DNA of 63,000 nt, taken from positions 1-63,000 of the forward strand of contig JAEUSB010000020.1 in the NCBI GenBank assembly GCA_016788865.1, in the 5' to 3' direction. The position numbers and the translations under genes are program-made. The first letter of the stretch is position 1, and each line of letters begins with the position of its first letter. Shown here piece after piece: positions 17,676-26,159 of the stretch. The notes beneath the pieces were generated by a model. The model saw only the letters and a program-made list of their open reading frames with translations, did not search any database and was not told the origin of the DNA. Source of the stretch: Leptospirales bacterium. GTDB lineage: Bacteria; Spirochaetota; Leptospiria; Leptospirales; Leptonemataceae.

Positions 17676-18821
17676 GTGAAATTGCCAGGTCTCGTCAAGT
17701 TTTGGATACCGAAATCTGTCATCACACTCCTTTTCATCCTTGTCTCCTCCTGTGCAGTCAGGTCGGAATGCGCACCTACTGACACCAGTTGCTCCTGGTT
17801 ACTAGCAGCGCTTGCATACCAGAGACGCGGAGTGGAGAATCTCTACACGGTAAACTACGATGGCAATGACCTCTACCATTTTACAATTGGATCCGGCGGC
17901 GTCCCCGTTCTGAAGCGAACGTACTCTGGCCTTCCGGCGACACCAAGCGCTGTCAGTTCCGACCAAACCGGCCGGGCGATTTACGTGTCTTACAATTCGC
18001 CCGCCGCTATTCAGGTGTTTCGTGTGGAGGATGCATCGGGCGATCTAACGCTGGTCCAAACCATAAGCGCCGGGCTTTCCGCCTCTCGCGAGCCGGCAAC
18101 CATTGACATGCAAAATCGTTCGCTTTACCAGGTGAACGGGAATGACACGATTAGCGTCTTTGCGCTCAACGATCGCGGATTGCTCTCGACAGTTGCAAAT
18201 TCCGCAACCACCGCCGCGGGCGCGGCTCGATTTGGAGCGATGCATCCTTCCAATCAGTTCTTTTATTCTGCAAATCTGGTGGCAACAGGAACGATTTCGA
18301 GGCATGCTGTGAACAGTGATGCGTCACTGGCGTTGCTGGGCACTACTGCGGTTGGAGGACAGAATCCCTCGCAGCTTGCGTTTGATCGAACCGGCAGCAA
18401 TCTTTATACAACAGGCTTTTCTGCCGGGGAGAATATCTACTCGTTTCAGGTAAACTCGGCCACAGGAAACTTGACGGCTCTTACTCCGGTAACCTGCGGA
18501 AACTCATGTTATCAGACCTGGGTTCATCCCAGCAATCGCTTCGTGTTCGCCGGTGGAACGGCCGGTTTGCTCCTTTACGCTCGCGATGGAACAACCGGGC
18601 AGTTGAGCAGCCTTGGAGTAGTGTCAGGGCCATCGTTTCGAATTCTCACGGCAAATGCCGCTGGCACTTTCTTGCACACAATTGCCACGGGTAACCCCGG
18701 GACGCTGCGGACGTTCTCGGTTACGCCCTCGGGCGACGGCATTGCGCTACTATATACCCAGAATCTGGGAAATTGCACAACCGCCTGCGGGGGAGCGCTC
18801 GTAACTTCATACGTCTATTAG
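17676..18821 (+). CDS. Beta-propeller lipoprotein (YVTN/lactonase-like)
   Basis: A 381-residue exported protein. GTG 17676 is chosen because GGAGG stands ten bases upstream and yields a good signal with lipobox LVSSC. The mature part holds six to seven repeats of the type VYVSYNSPAAIQVFRVEDASG, TGSNLYTTGFSAGENIYSF and HPSNRFVFAGGTAG, the four-stranded blades of 6-phosphogluconolactonase/YVTN-type propellers. A Cys-rich segment follows the lipobox. No catalytic residues can be assigned. Likely surface or periplasmic, possibly binding. It lies between two tRNA clusters and looks monocistronic. Confidence 0.72.
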   Translation: MKLPGLVKFWIPKSVITLLFILVSSCAVRSECAPTDTSCSWLLAALAYQRRGVENLYTVNYDGNDLYHFTIGSGGVPVLKRTYSGLPATPSAVSSDQTGRAIYVSYNSPAAIQVFRVEDASGDLTLVQTISAGLSASREPATIDMQNRSLYQVNGNDTISVFALNDRGLLSTVANSATTAAGAARFGAMHPSNQFFYSANLVATGTISRHAVNSDASLALLGTTAVGGQNPSQLAFDRTGSNLYTTGFSAGENIYSFQVNSATGNLTALTPVTCGNSCYQTWVHPSNRFVFAGGTAGLLLYARDGTTGQLSSLGVVSGPSFRILTANAAGTFLHTIATGNPGTLRTFSVTPSGDGIALLYTQNLGNCTTACGGALVTSYVY

Positions 18822-18881
18822 CGTTTCTGTTGACACCAGGCTCGCCGTTCAGTTTTATGTCTGCCAGGTCAGAACCTGAGA

Positions 18882-18963
18882 GCGAGCGTGGTGGAATTGG
18901 TAGACACGCCAGACTTAGGATCTGGTGCCGAAAGGTGTGGGGGTTCAAGTCCCTTCGCTCGCA
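18882..18963 (+). tRNA. tRNA-Leu (anticodon TAG)
   Basis: Acceptor GCGAGCG pairs with CGCTCGC; anticodon stem CCAGA/TCTGG with loop CTTAGGA; variable arm TGCCGAAAGGTG as in class II tRNAs; T arm GGGGG-TTCAAGT-CCCTT. CCA not encoded. Confidence 0.95.
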
Positions 18964-18971
18964 GAAAAAAC

Positions 18972-19043
<72 letters not shown>

Positions 19044-19075
19044 TATTTGAAAATCACACGGTTGGGGCGACGACT

Positions 19076-20401
19076 CTGGAATATAAAACAAAACGCCTGG
19101 ACAACGCTTCCGTTCAGATCATTCTCAAGAACACAGCTCAGGAAGTAAACGATGCGTACGCGAAAGCCTATGAAAAGGCTTCTGCAAAAGTACGGATCCC
19201 CGGTTTTCGAAAAGGTAAGGTTCCGCTCGAAGTGCTCGAAAGAGAGCTCGGCGATGCCGTTGCCGGTGATGCAGCACAGATCCTTGTGGCTGAGAGCATG
19301 GAAAAGCTACTCAGCGAAATCAAGCCGCCTCCAATCAGCGTTCCCTCTTTTGAGGTGGAACAATTTGATCGCAAGCAGGGCGCAACCTACAAAGGAACGT
19401 TTGATACATATCCAGAAGTTAAGCTGGGCAAGTACAAGAAGGTTAAAGCCACGCAAGACGTTGCAGATATTACAGATGAAGACGTAAAGAGTGAGGCGGA
19501 TCGCCTTCGCAAAGAAAACTCTATCATGCAGAGCAAGGATGATGCCGCTGTCATGGCCGATTACGTGACCATGGACATCGAGATTCGTCATATCGATTCT
19601 AAGAAAAAGTTATACTCAAACAAAGAATATAGAATTCAACTCAGCGAACCTTCGCCCTTTCCTGGACTTGTGGAGCAGCTCGTCGGTATGAAAGCCGGTG
19701 AGTCAAAGACCTATGAGCAACAAATGGAAGAGAGCTTTCCTGATGAGAAATTTGCCGGCAAGAAGGTCGCGGTTGCAATCAAACTTGAAAGCGTTCAGTC
19801 CGCGATCCTGCCAGAGCTGAACGATGATTTTGTAAAAGAGGTTTCTCACTTCGAGAACGTAGCGCAAATGCTTGAGCATATCTCCAATACGCTCAAGAAG
19901 AACGCAGAGGGCGTGCTCAAAGAGCGCGCCATGAAGACTCTGTTGGATCAAATCGCCGCCGACACCAAAACAGAAATGCCGGCCTCGCTCGTTGAGATTG
20001 AGATTAAGGAACGTGTCCGGCAAATCGCGAGAAAGATCAATCGCAAAGATATGACCCTGGAAGAGCTGGCCCAGCTCATGGGGAAGCCCGTGGAAGATCT
20101 GAAGAAGGAACTGGAAGAGACGGCTAAGACCTCAGTCAAGAAGCGTCTGATCCTTGAAGAGATTGCAAAGAAGGAATCCATCAAGGTAGAACAGGCAGAC
20201 ATCCTTGCCGCGGCGGAAGAACGCTTTGGAACCCTTGGTGATGAGCTCAAGCAGCAGCTCCTCGCCAATGAGAAGTTCGTTGAGGAACTTGAGGGAATGG
20301 TGCTATTCCGTAAGACCTTTGACTGGATTCATGAAAATGCCGATATTAAGACTGGTGCCAGGATCAGCCTGAGCACGCTTAATTCGCAAAATATAGACTG
20401 A
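19076..20401 (+). CDS. tig: Trigger factor chaperone
   Basis: A 441-residue ribosome-bound chaperone and prolyl isomerase. The ribosome-binding signature GFRKGKVP is at 43-50, the FKBP-type domain at ~155-245 (ADYVTMDIEI...PFPGLVEQLVGMKAGE), and the rest is the helical C-terminal cradle. The family N-terminus (EYKTKRLDNASV) begins right at a CTG at 19076; no ATG, GTG or TTG exists in frame between the upstream tRNA-Gly and this point, so CTG appears to be the start. It is followed by clpP and clpX, the widely conserved tig-clpP-clpX order. Confidence 0.9.
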   Translation: MEYKTKRLDNASVQIILKNTAQEVNDAYAKAYEKASAKVRIPGFRKGKVPLEVLERELGDAVAGDAAQILVAESMEKLLSEIKPPPISVPSFEVEQFDRKQGATYKGTFDTYPEVKLGKYKKVKATQDVADITDEDVKSEADRLRKENSIMQSKDDAAVMADYVTMDIEIRHIDSKKKLYSNKEYRIQLSEPSPFPGLVEQLVGMKAGESKTYEQQMEESFPDEKFAGKKVAVAIKLESVQSAILPELNDDFVKEVSHFENVAQMLEHISNTLKKNAEGVLKERAMKTLLDQIAADTKTEMPASLVEIEIKERVRQIARKINRKDMTLEELAQLMGKPVEDLKKELEETAKTSVKKRLILEEIAKKESIKVEQADILAAAEERFGTLGDELKQQLLANEKFVEELEGMVLFRKTFDWIHENADIKTGARISLSTLNSQNID

Positions 20402-20450
20402 TTGGCTTGACGAGCGGACGCCGTTTCGTTTGTGTTAGGGAGAGCATTCC

Positions 20451-21053
20451 ATGATTGTACCAAACATTACAGAACAAACACCGCGCGGCATGAGCCGCGA
20501 TGATATCTTTTCTCGTCTCCTCAGGGATCGAATTATTTTCCTTGGTTCGGCAATTGACGACATGTACGCCAATGTGGTTATAGCCCAGCTGTTGTTTCTC
20601 GAAGCGGACGATCCTGAAAAGGATGTATACATGTACATCAATTCGCCCGGTGGCTACATTGCCAGTGGACTTGCAATTTACGACACCATGCAGTATATCC
20701 GGCCCAACATTCGGACCCTGTGCATTGGTCAGGCCGCGAATATCGCGTCGCTTCTGCTGGCCGCCGGGGCCGCGGGCAAGCGCTCTGCGTTGCCCAACTC
20801 GCGCATTATGATGCATCAGCCCCTGGGCGGCGTGACCGGCCAATCCCGTGATATTGAGATTCAAGCGAAAGAAATCCTATCTATCAAAGACCGACTGAAC
20901 GAGATTTACGCGAAGCATACGGGAAAACCCCTGGAACAGATTGAAAAGGATACGGATCGTGTGAACAACCTGACGGCCCAGGATGCGAAAGCCTATGGAA
21001 TCATCGATACGGTTATCGAATCCACCCGCGAAGTTGTCGGAGAGAAAAAGTAG
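20451..21053 (+). CDS. clpP: ClpP-family subunit lacking the catalytic serine
   Basis: A 200-residue ClpP homologue in the usual tig-clpP-clpX position. YMYINSPGG, His122 in IMMHQPLGG and Asp171 in DTDRVNN are present, but the nucleophile motif GQAASMGA reads GQAANIAS: codon AAT at 20739-20741 gives Asn97 where Ser is catalytic. Apart from this the fold is fully conserved, and there is no frameshift or stop. It therefore resembles ClpR-type inactive subunits of cyanobacteria and plastids and probably forms mixed rings with the intact ClpP encoded at 12508-13077. GGGAGAG precedes the ATG. Confidence 0.9.
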   Translation: MIVPNITEQTPRGMSRDDIFSRLLRDRIIFLGSAIDDMYANVVIAQLLFLEADDPEKDVYMYINSPGGYIASGLAIYDTMQYIRPNIRTLCIGQAANIASLLLAAGAAGKRSALPNSRIMMHQPLGGVTGQSRDIEIQAKEILSIKDRLNEIYAKHTGKPLEQIEKDTDRVNNLTAQDAKAYGIIDTVIESTREVVGEKK

Positions 21054-21101
21054 CGAACTTTGCTTGCCCAAACCGGGCGGGCAGGAATCCTATTCCCGGG
21101 T

Positions 21102-22397
21102 ATGAAAAAGAAGACCACCGATAGAGAGCGCCTCCATTGTTCGTTCTGTGGTAAGGAACAGGACTCGGTCAAGCGACTTGTTGCGGGCCCGGGTGTTTAC
21201 ATCTGCGACGAATGCATTGAGCTCTGCAATGAGATCATCGCAGAAGAAGCGGATACAGATCGTTCTGTAAGTACCGCGACAGGGGCAGAACTGCCGCGTC
21301 CATCCGAAATCAAGAAAATCCTGGATCAGTACGTCATCGGTCAGGACGGTGCTAAGAAGGCCCTGTCGGTTGCAGTCTACAATCACTATAAGCGCATTGA
21401 GCAGAACGCAAAGAAGTCTGATGTCGATCTCGACAAATCGAACATTCTACTCATTGGACCTACTGGTTCCGGTAAGACGCTGCTTGCCCAAACGCTGGCG
21501 CGCATGCTCAAGGTCCCGTTTGCAATCGTTGACGCAACCGCACTTACAGAAGCGGGGTACGTTGGGGAAGATGTAGAGAATATCTTACTCCGTTTGATTC
21601 AGAACGCAGAGAATGACGTTAAGCGCGCAGAGATTGGAATTATTTACATTGATGAGATTGATAAGATCTCACGTAAGGGTGATAACCCTTCTATCACGCG
21701 CGACGTTTCTGGAGAGGGCGTACAGCAAGCCCTTCTGAAAATCCTGGAAGGAACGGTTGCAAACGTTCCGCCGCAGGGTGGTCGCAAGCATCCGCACCAG
21801 GACTTCATTACGCTGGACACCAGAAACATTCTGTTCATTTGCGGTGGGGCATTCGTTGGGCTCGAAAAGATCGTAGAAAAGCGACTTGGAAGTCGCACAA
21901 TTGGATTCAATCGTGATGATGAGGGCTCAAGAAATGGCAAAGCGGCCAAGAGCGAAATCATGGGCCAGGTTTTGCCCGATGATTTGATGAAGTTTGGCTT
22001 GATTCCGGAATTCGTGGGTCGTCTGCCCATCATTGCGACTCTTCAGGATCTCGATGTAGAAACACTGCGTCGGATCTTTACAGAACCCAAAAACTCACTT
22101 CTCAAGCAATATCAGCGTATCTTTGAAATCGAGGGCGTGAAGCTCAAGATTACAGATGAAGCAATCACTCGGATCGCAGAGCTGGCTATTAAACGCGAAG
22201 CTGGCGCGCGTGGGCTTCGCAGCATTGTTGAGCATCAGATGATGGATCTGATGTACGATATTCCATCGCGAGACGATGTGGAACAGGTCGTAATTACTCC
22301 TGGAACCATTGAGAAGGGAGAAGAACCTGTCCTCATGCTCAAGAAAGAGAATACGCCGCGTCCGGTTCAAGAAAAGAAGAAAGAAAAACTGGCCTGA
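21102..22397 (+). CDS. clpX: ClpX, ATPase of the Clp protease
   Basis: A 431-residue AAA+ unfoldase that feeds proteins to ClpP. The N-terminal zinc domain has C13xxC16 and C35xxC38; Walker A is GPTGSGKT (~119), Walker B IIYIDEID, the pore loop GYVGED, and the IGF loop that docks into ClpP is present (SRTIGFN). The sensor-2 helix and [10 protein letters not shown] are normal. The ATG at 21102 begins the usual [15 protein letters not shown]. All functional parts look intact, in contrast to the neighbouring ClpP, so it presumably works with a ring containing the second ClpP. Confidence 0.95.
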   Translation: MKKKTTDRERLHCSFCGKEQDSVKRLVAGPGVYICDECIELCNEIIAEEADTDRSVSTATGAELPRPSEIKKILDQYVIGQDGAKKALSVAVYNHYKRIEQNAKKSDVDLDKSNILLIGPTGSGKTLLAQTLARMLKVPFAIVDATALTEAGYVGEDVENILLRLIQNAENDVKRAEIGIIYIDEIDKISRKGDNPSITRDVSGEGVQQALLKILEGTVANVPPQGGRKHPHQDFITLDTRNILFICGGAFVGLEKIVEKRLGSRTIGFNRDDEGSRNGKAAKSEIMGQVLPDDLMKFGLIPEFVGRLPIIATLQDLDVETLRRIFTEPKNSLLKQYQRIFEIEGVKLKITDEAITRIAELAIKREAGARGLRSIVEHQMMDLMYDIPSRDDVEQVVITPGTIEKGEEPVLMLKKENTPRPVQEKKKEKLA

Positions 22398-22515
22398 GTC
22401 GCTCCGGCAAACGAACGCGGTCCTTTTCCAGAAAGGCAGTTGCGCGTTCGCCCTCGCCCGCCGTTGCGGACGCTCGGGACGCGGTGAGTCCGCTCGATAC
22501 GCGCAATCTGCCTTT

Positions 22516-22550
22516 CCGGATACATCAGCGTTGATCTTGTCGCGACTGGA
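22516..22550. repeat. 35-bp repeat, copy 1
   Basis: Starts CCGGATACATC and ends TTGTCGCGACTGGA. It matches copy 2 at 22660 in 31 of 35 positions, including an unbroken GTTGATCTTGTCGCGAC. The spacing between copies is 144 bases. Its first bases form part of the long stem to the left. Confidence 0.75.
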
Positions 22551-22659
22551 ATTCGAACACTCGGGCCGTTCATATCCAATTCGCTGCGACCCACAGGAGG
22601 TGGGAAGTGTCGACGCAGGCACGGATGCCGAGAGTCGACCACGGCTCGCCGCACACTCG

Positions 22660-22694
22660 CCGGATAAATCCGTGTTGATCTTGTCGCGACCGGA
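22660..22694. repeat. 35-bp repeat, copy 2
   Basis: Starts CCGGATAAATC and ends TTGTCGCGACCGGA. Differs from copy 1 at four scattered positions. The sequences before the two copies are not alike, so it is not a simple tandem duplication of a 144-base unit. Confidence 0.75.
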
Positions 22695-22758
22695 GAGGAT
22701 TCCGGGGAATCGGATCAACTACGAGATCCGCTCTTGATGTCCTTGGTGATCCTGGTGA

Positions 22759-23271
22759 TTACCCCGCTGCGGCTTTCAGGGCTGCGATGTCGATCTTGCT
22801 CATCTTGAGCATTGCCTGAGTGGCGCGGTCTGCCTTCGCGCGGTCCTTGTGCGAGATTAGCTGCAGTAGAATCTTTGGAGTTACCTGCCAGCAGAGCCCG
22901 AATTTATCCTGAACCCATCCGCACATGAGTTCTTTGCCTCCGCCTGCCAGGAGTGCATTCCAGTAGTAATCCACTTCCTTTTGCGTTTCCACGCTGATCA
23001 TAAAGGACACACCCCAGTTGAATTGAAATTGGGGGCCACCGTTATAAGAATGAAACTTCTGGCCATTCAAGACGAAATCAGCCTGCATCGAGGTTGAACT
23101 GAGAATCTTGGATTTCTTGAAGATCGATACATAGAACTTTGCTGCTTCTTCCGGGTTCGCATTGAACATTAGGAACGGAGTGATCGTGTGCGACGGAGAA
23201 CCCGTGTATTTCAGGCTGGTTCCGGTACCCTTATTTCTGGGCGATGTGGCTTTCTTTTTTGTTTTGGGCAT
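22759..23271 (-). CDS. VOC-fold PhnB-like protein
   Basis: A 170-residue protein of the PhnB / '3-demethylubiquinone methyltransferase-like' group of the vicinal-oxygen-chelate superfamily: TPFLMFNANPEEAAKFYVSIF, then FHSYNGGPQFQFN, VSFMISVETQKEVDYYWNAL and DKFGLCWQVTP. The basic N-terminal ~25 residues are extra. Members are small dimers, often of unknown substrate, and annotation as a methyltransferase is misleading. The C-terminus (ATQAMLKMSKIDIAALKAA) is typical of the group. Confidence 0.82.
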   Translation of the reverse strand: MPKTKKKATSPRNKGTGTSLKYTGSPSHTITPFLMFNANPEEAAKFYVSIFKKSKILSSTSMQADFVLNGQKFHSYNGGPQFQFNWGVSFMISVETQKEVDYYWNALLAGGGKELMCGWVQDKFGLCWQVTPKILLQLISHKDRAKADRATQAMLKMSKIDIAALKAAAG

Positions 23272-23303
23272 TGTCTACCTCAAAGGTCTACTTATGACTA
23301 ACT

Positions 23304-24170
23304 CTACCAACTGGCTGCGGCCCTGGCCGCTTCCGCTTCTTCTTCCGCTTCGCGGCGGCTCCGGGTCTTCTCAATCAGATAAACTATCGCAACGGCTAGC
23401 AGGTAGAATACGAGCAACGGCCCGGCGACGATGAACATGGAAACCGGATCTCCTGGAGTTACGGCCATTGCAATAAATAGCAGCCCGAGAATTACGAAGC
23501 GCCAGGACTTAACGTGCATCTGAAACTTTACTACTCCAAGCCCGCCGAGCACAACAATGATTAGAGGAATTTGAAATGTGACACCGGTGCCAATGTGCAG
23601 AATAAAGAAGAAACTGTAGTACTTGTCGAGGCTAATCAAGGCCTGCGTATTGGGGGGAAGCAGAAACTTAAACATCATCTGCACGGAAATTGGAAATATG
23701 AAGAACCAGCAGAATGCTACTCCGCTCCAGAACAGTATGCAGGAGAATCCCACACTGAGGCGCGATAAGAAAGCAGTCTTTCTCTCAAGTGCAGGCGTTA
23801 TGAATTCAAACAGCACGAAGAAAACGAGCGGGAGGCCGATGGTCAGGCCAATCGCTATGGAAAGGATAATCATTGTATTGAGTGCGTCCATGGCGCTCCC
23901 AAGAGTCATATTCAAACCAGTGATGGCCGTGTAGGGCGCTGAAATGTAGCGGTGAATTTCGGTTACAAAGAAACCGGCGCCAATGGAACAAACAGCTACA
24001 ATTGCCAACGAGATGAGGATGCGTTTTCGAAGTTCCTCAAGGTGGTCACCAAGGGACATTACCTTTTCGCGCGGATCCACCATTTCCGGTGGCTCGGGCG
24101 GCGGCGGTGGGGGAGGAGGAGTTGTCGGCCTTGTGGAAGACCTGGTGGCCGACTTCTTCCTGGTGGCCAT
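23304..24170 (-). CDS. tatC: TatC, twin-arginine translocase core
   Basis: A 288-residue six-helix membrane protein that recognises twin-arginine signal peptides. The family start MSLGDHLEELRKRI lies at ~37, helices follow, with FEFITPALERK in the first periplasmic/cytoplasmic loop region and VTPGDP near the fifth helix. It carries an unusual N-terminal extension with eight consecutive prolines (residues ~18-25) and an Ala/Glu-rich tail. The ATG overlaps the tatA stop (ATGA), so the two are coupled. A signal for folded, cofactor-bearing exports fits with the oxidases and Rieske-type proteins of such organisms. Confidence 0.92.
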   Translation of the reverse strand: MATRKKSATRSSTRPTTPPPPPPPPEPPEMVDPREKVMSLGDHLEELRKRILISLAIVAVCSIGAGFFVTEIHRYISAPYTAITGLNMTLGSAMDALNTMIILSIAIGLTIGLPLVFFVLFEFITPALERKTAFLSRLSVGFSCILFWSGVAFCWFFIFPISVQMMFKFLLPPNTQALISLDKYYSFFFILHIGTGVTFQIPLIIVVLGGLGVVKFQMHVKSWRFVILGLLFIAMAVTPGDPVSMFIVAGPLLVFYLLAVAIVYLIEKTRSRREAEEEAEAARAAASW

Positions 24171-24439
24171 CAGGCTCTGGCTTTTTTCTTGGCAGCCTTT
24201 TTAGGGGCGCGCTTCTTTGGAGCCGGTTCTTCCGCCTCGTCCTCCAGCCGGCTTTGAGGCTGGTGTTCAATTACCTGCGTTGTTGTCTGCGAAGAATTCA
24301 TGAGTCCCTGTCTGAATTCGCGGATGCCGCTCCCAAGGTCCTTGGCCAGCTGTGGGATTCTGCGCCCTCCGAACAAGAGAAGAGCTACAACAATTATGAT
24401 CAGCCAACCCATTTCACTGTTAAATATGAATAAATTCAC
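24170..24439 (-). CDS. tatA: TatA/TatB-type translocase subunit
   Basis: An 89-residue protein with one N-terminal membrane helix, the FG hinge (FGGRRIPQLAKDLGSGIREF), an amphipathic helix and a Lys/Ala-rich tail. GTG 24439 is chosen over an upstream ATG (24487) because GGAGG lies five bases before it and the extra 16 residues would be hydrophilic ahead of the helix. It forms the pore with TatC. Only one such gene is present, so a TatAC-type system is likely. Confidence 0.88.
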   Translation of the reverse strand: MNLFIFNSEMGWLIIIVVALLLFGGRRIPQLAKDLGSGIREFRQGLMNSSQTTTQVIEHQPQSRLEDEAEEPAPKKRAPKKAAKKKARA

Positions 24440-24548
24440 GGTTGCCTCCGCCTGAGTCCAGTAACCCTGAAACTCGTCCGAAAACAAGTGATTTTCATTT
24501 CACATTGCTTTTTTGACCCTTGTCAGGAACCGAACTTATATTGATACC

Positions 24549-25355
24549 ATGGGCAGTTCCAAGGAAAACAAGAGTCTCTACAACGATCGCGTCAAGGCGT
24601 ACAAGCAGGGGCTCGACGATATCAAGAAGGAGACGGCCATGGTCAAGGGCATGGCCAAGGTGAAGACCCTGCAGCCGTATGCCCAGGTCCGAATCGCAAT
24701 CGAGAACCTGAAGAGCGCCTCCATCCATGCTCAGATGTCAAAGCTGTCCTATCGAATCCTGAGGATCAGGCGCGACGAGGTTCTGTCCGACGCACGGAAA
24801 GAAATCTTCGCCGCCCTGAACGATCTGTTGAAAGTCATTGGCTCTGATATCGATGATTCGCTCACAGAGAATAAAGACCGCTTACCGCTCATCTCGGCTA
24901 TGACGCCCAAACAGAGACTCGAATTGCTGAAGGGAATGCGTGAAGTTACGGACTACACCCAGGAAGCCATGGGCGCCAGTCACAAGATGCGCTGGTCCAT
25001 CTCTGAATTGCATTTCAAGATCGCAATTCTCGGCAAGAACATCATGGATTTCAAGGAGTATGAACGCTCCAAAGATCCAATGGAAGAGCACTACCAGGAT
25101 CGCCGCGCCCTCTTGCAATTCATTGTTGAGCAATGCCAGTTTGCCGCACAGGAATATCGCTCAAAACACGAGCTGAGCACCAAAGACGTCAACGACTTGC
25201 ACAATGTGCGCAAGCTATTTGAGCTAATCAAGAAAATCCACGTGCTGACGAACAACCGCGCGGAGCTCGAGAAGATAACAACTTCGCTCGACTCAGTCAA
25301 CGAGAAAATTGAAGCACTCATGGCCGAGAAAAAGGACAAAAAGGGAAAAAAGTAG
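24549..25355 (+). CDS. Conserved hypothetical helical protein
   Basis: A 268-residue, very charged, almost wholly helical cytoplasmic protein ending in a Lys-rich tail (KKDKKGKK). No motif recognised; no signal or membrane helix. ATG 24549 is preferred over a TTG at 24513. It is divergent from the tat genes and followed by thioredoxin 68 bases on. Helical stretches near 200-260 could form a coiled coil. Confidence 0.6.
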   Translation: MGSSKENKSLYNDRVKAYKQGLDDIKKETAMVKGMAKVKTLQPYAQVRIAIENLKSASIHAQMSKLSYRILRIRRDEVLSDARKEIFAALNDLLKVIGSDIDDSLTENKDRLPLISAMTPKQRLELLKGMREVTDYTQEAMGASHKMRWSISELHFKIAILGKNIMDFKEYERSKDPMEEHYQDRRALLQFIVEQCQFAAQEYRSKHELSTKDVNDLHNVRKLFELIKKIHVLTNNRAELEKITTSLDSVNEKIEALMAEKKDKKGKK

Positions 25356-25423
25356 TTTCCGCACTCCTCGTTTTTCTGATCTATGGAATCAGACCGTTTG
25401 CAAATGCAAAGGTTGGAGGAATC

Positions 25424-25738
25424 ATGTCAGTTGCAGTAATGAAAGACGAATCCTTTTCCCAGGATACCAAGGACGGCCTGGTGCTCGTTGACTTCTGGGC
25501 AGAATGGTGTGGTCCATGCCGCATGGTTGCTCCCATTGTTGAAGAGCTTGCGGGCGAAATGCCACAGGTGAAGTTCGGAAAAGTCAATGTAGATGAAAAT
25601 CAGGGCATTGCACAAACCCTGGGCATCACAGCTATCCCCACTCTGGTTCTCTACAAGAATGGCCAACCAATCGACCGAGTGGTCGGCCTCCTTCCCAAGC
25701 CTCAGCTGAAGAATTTCATCAACAAACATCTCGGTTAG
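25424..25738 (+). CDS. trxA: Thioredoxin
   Basis: A 104-residue cytosolic thioredoxin with the active site WCGPC (residues ~28-32), the buried Asp in LVDFWAEW, the cis-Pro in TAIPTLVLY and the usual Gly near the end. GGAGG stands before the ATG. It reduces protein disulfides with thioredoxin reductase, which is not in the window. A GC-rich hairpin (25753-25771) lies between its end and the convergent lipoprotein gene. Confidence 0.95.
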   Translation: MSVAVMKDESFSQDTKDGLVLVDFWAEWCGPCRMVAPIVEELAGEMPQVKFGKVNVDENQGIAQTLGITAIPTLVLYKNGQPIDRVVGLLPKPQLKNFINKHLG

Positions 25739-25752
25739 TTCCCAACTTGCCG

Positions 25753-25771
25753 CCGACCTCAGACGGGTCGG
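25753..25771. terminator. Possible bidirectional terminator hairpin
   Basis: CCGACC and GGTCGG pair around seven bases, and CCAAC/GTTGG just outside can extend the stem. It sits between two convergent genes. No T run on either side, so the call is weak. Confidence 0.35.
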
Positions 25772-25784
25772 TTGGCACGTCCGC

Positions 25785-26159
25785 TCACTCCTGCAATTGC
25801 AGAGTGACCGTGTGCGTATGCCCGGCAGATAGCGACGATTCCAGGACCACCGGTAACCCGAGGTTGAGCAGGGCTGCCTTTTCCTCGGTTAGTTGAATTA
25901 CGTGGCTGTGGCCTTCGCGCTCCTCCAGCGGAAAAGTCCGAACGCCAGATTGTAACAACCTGTAGGTGATGGAAACGAAGTGATCGTGCCCGTTGACGAC
26001 GCTTGTCGTGGAAGCAACTCTTAACTCGTTCGAGTCACTCCCGCACGCCCAGGTGACGATAAGGATACAGATAAAGATTTTTGGATTGATAAGGAATCTC
26101 AGGTTGGCAAATATAGGCCGGGTTCTTTGTCGTTGTTCCCTTTGAGAAAAAAATAGCAT
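25785..26159 (-). CDS. His-rich putative lipoprotein
   Basis: A protein of up to 124 residues with a hydrophobic segment ending in VTWACGS, a likely lipobox, and a mature part of about 80 residues rich in paired His: GHDHF, GHSH, GHTHT. This pattern suggests metal binding in the periplasm. The start is unsure: ATG 26159 shares its CATG with the ATG of the divergent gene at 26158 and leaves ~30 hydrophilic residues before the helix; a later non-ATG start is possible. No family recognised. Confidence 0.5.
   Translation of the reverse strand: MLFFSQREQRQRTRPIFANLRFLINPKIFICILIVTWACGSDSNELRVASTTSVVNGHDHFVSITYRLLQSGVRTFPLEEREGHSHVIQLTEEKAALLNLGLPVVLESSLSAGHTHTVTLQLQE

Larger units (their letters stand above)
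22398..22758 (+). other. Gene-free structured intergenic region with repeats
   Basis: A 361-base GC-rich stretch between clpX and the VOC gene with no believable gene on either strand. It holds a long imperfect stem (22428-22446 with 22500-22519: an 18-pair match with one mismatch and one bulge) enclosing a smaller GCGGAC/GTCCGC stem. It also has a CCCAC-AGGAG-GTGGG hairpin near 22590-22605, two GTCGAC palindromes, and two copies of a 35-base repeat. It may be a repeat element or a structured RNA. Confidence 0.55.

Noticed and set aside
22095..22718. A 207-codon open frame on the minus strand with two RDKIN motifs
   Set aside because: Most of it lies antisense to the certain clpX gene. The two RDKIN motifs come from the DNA repeat, and no start signal or family similarity supports it as a gene.
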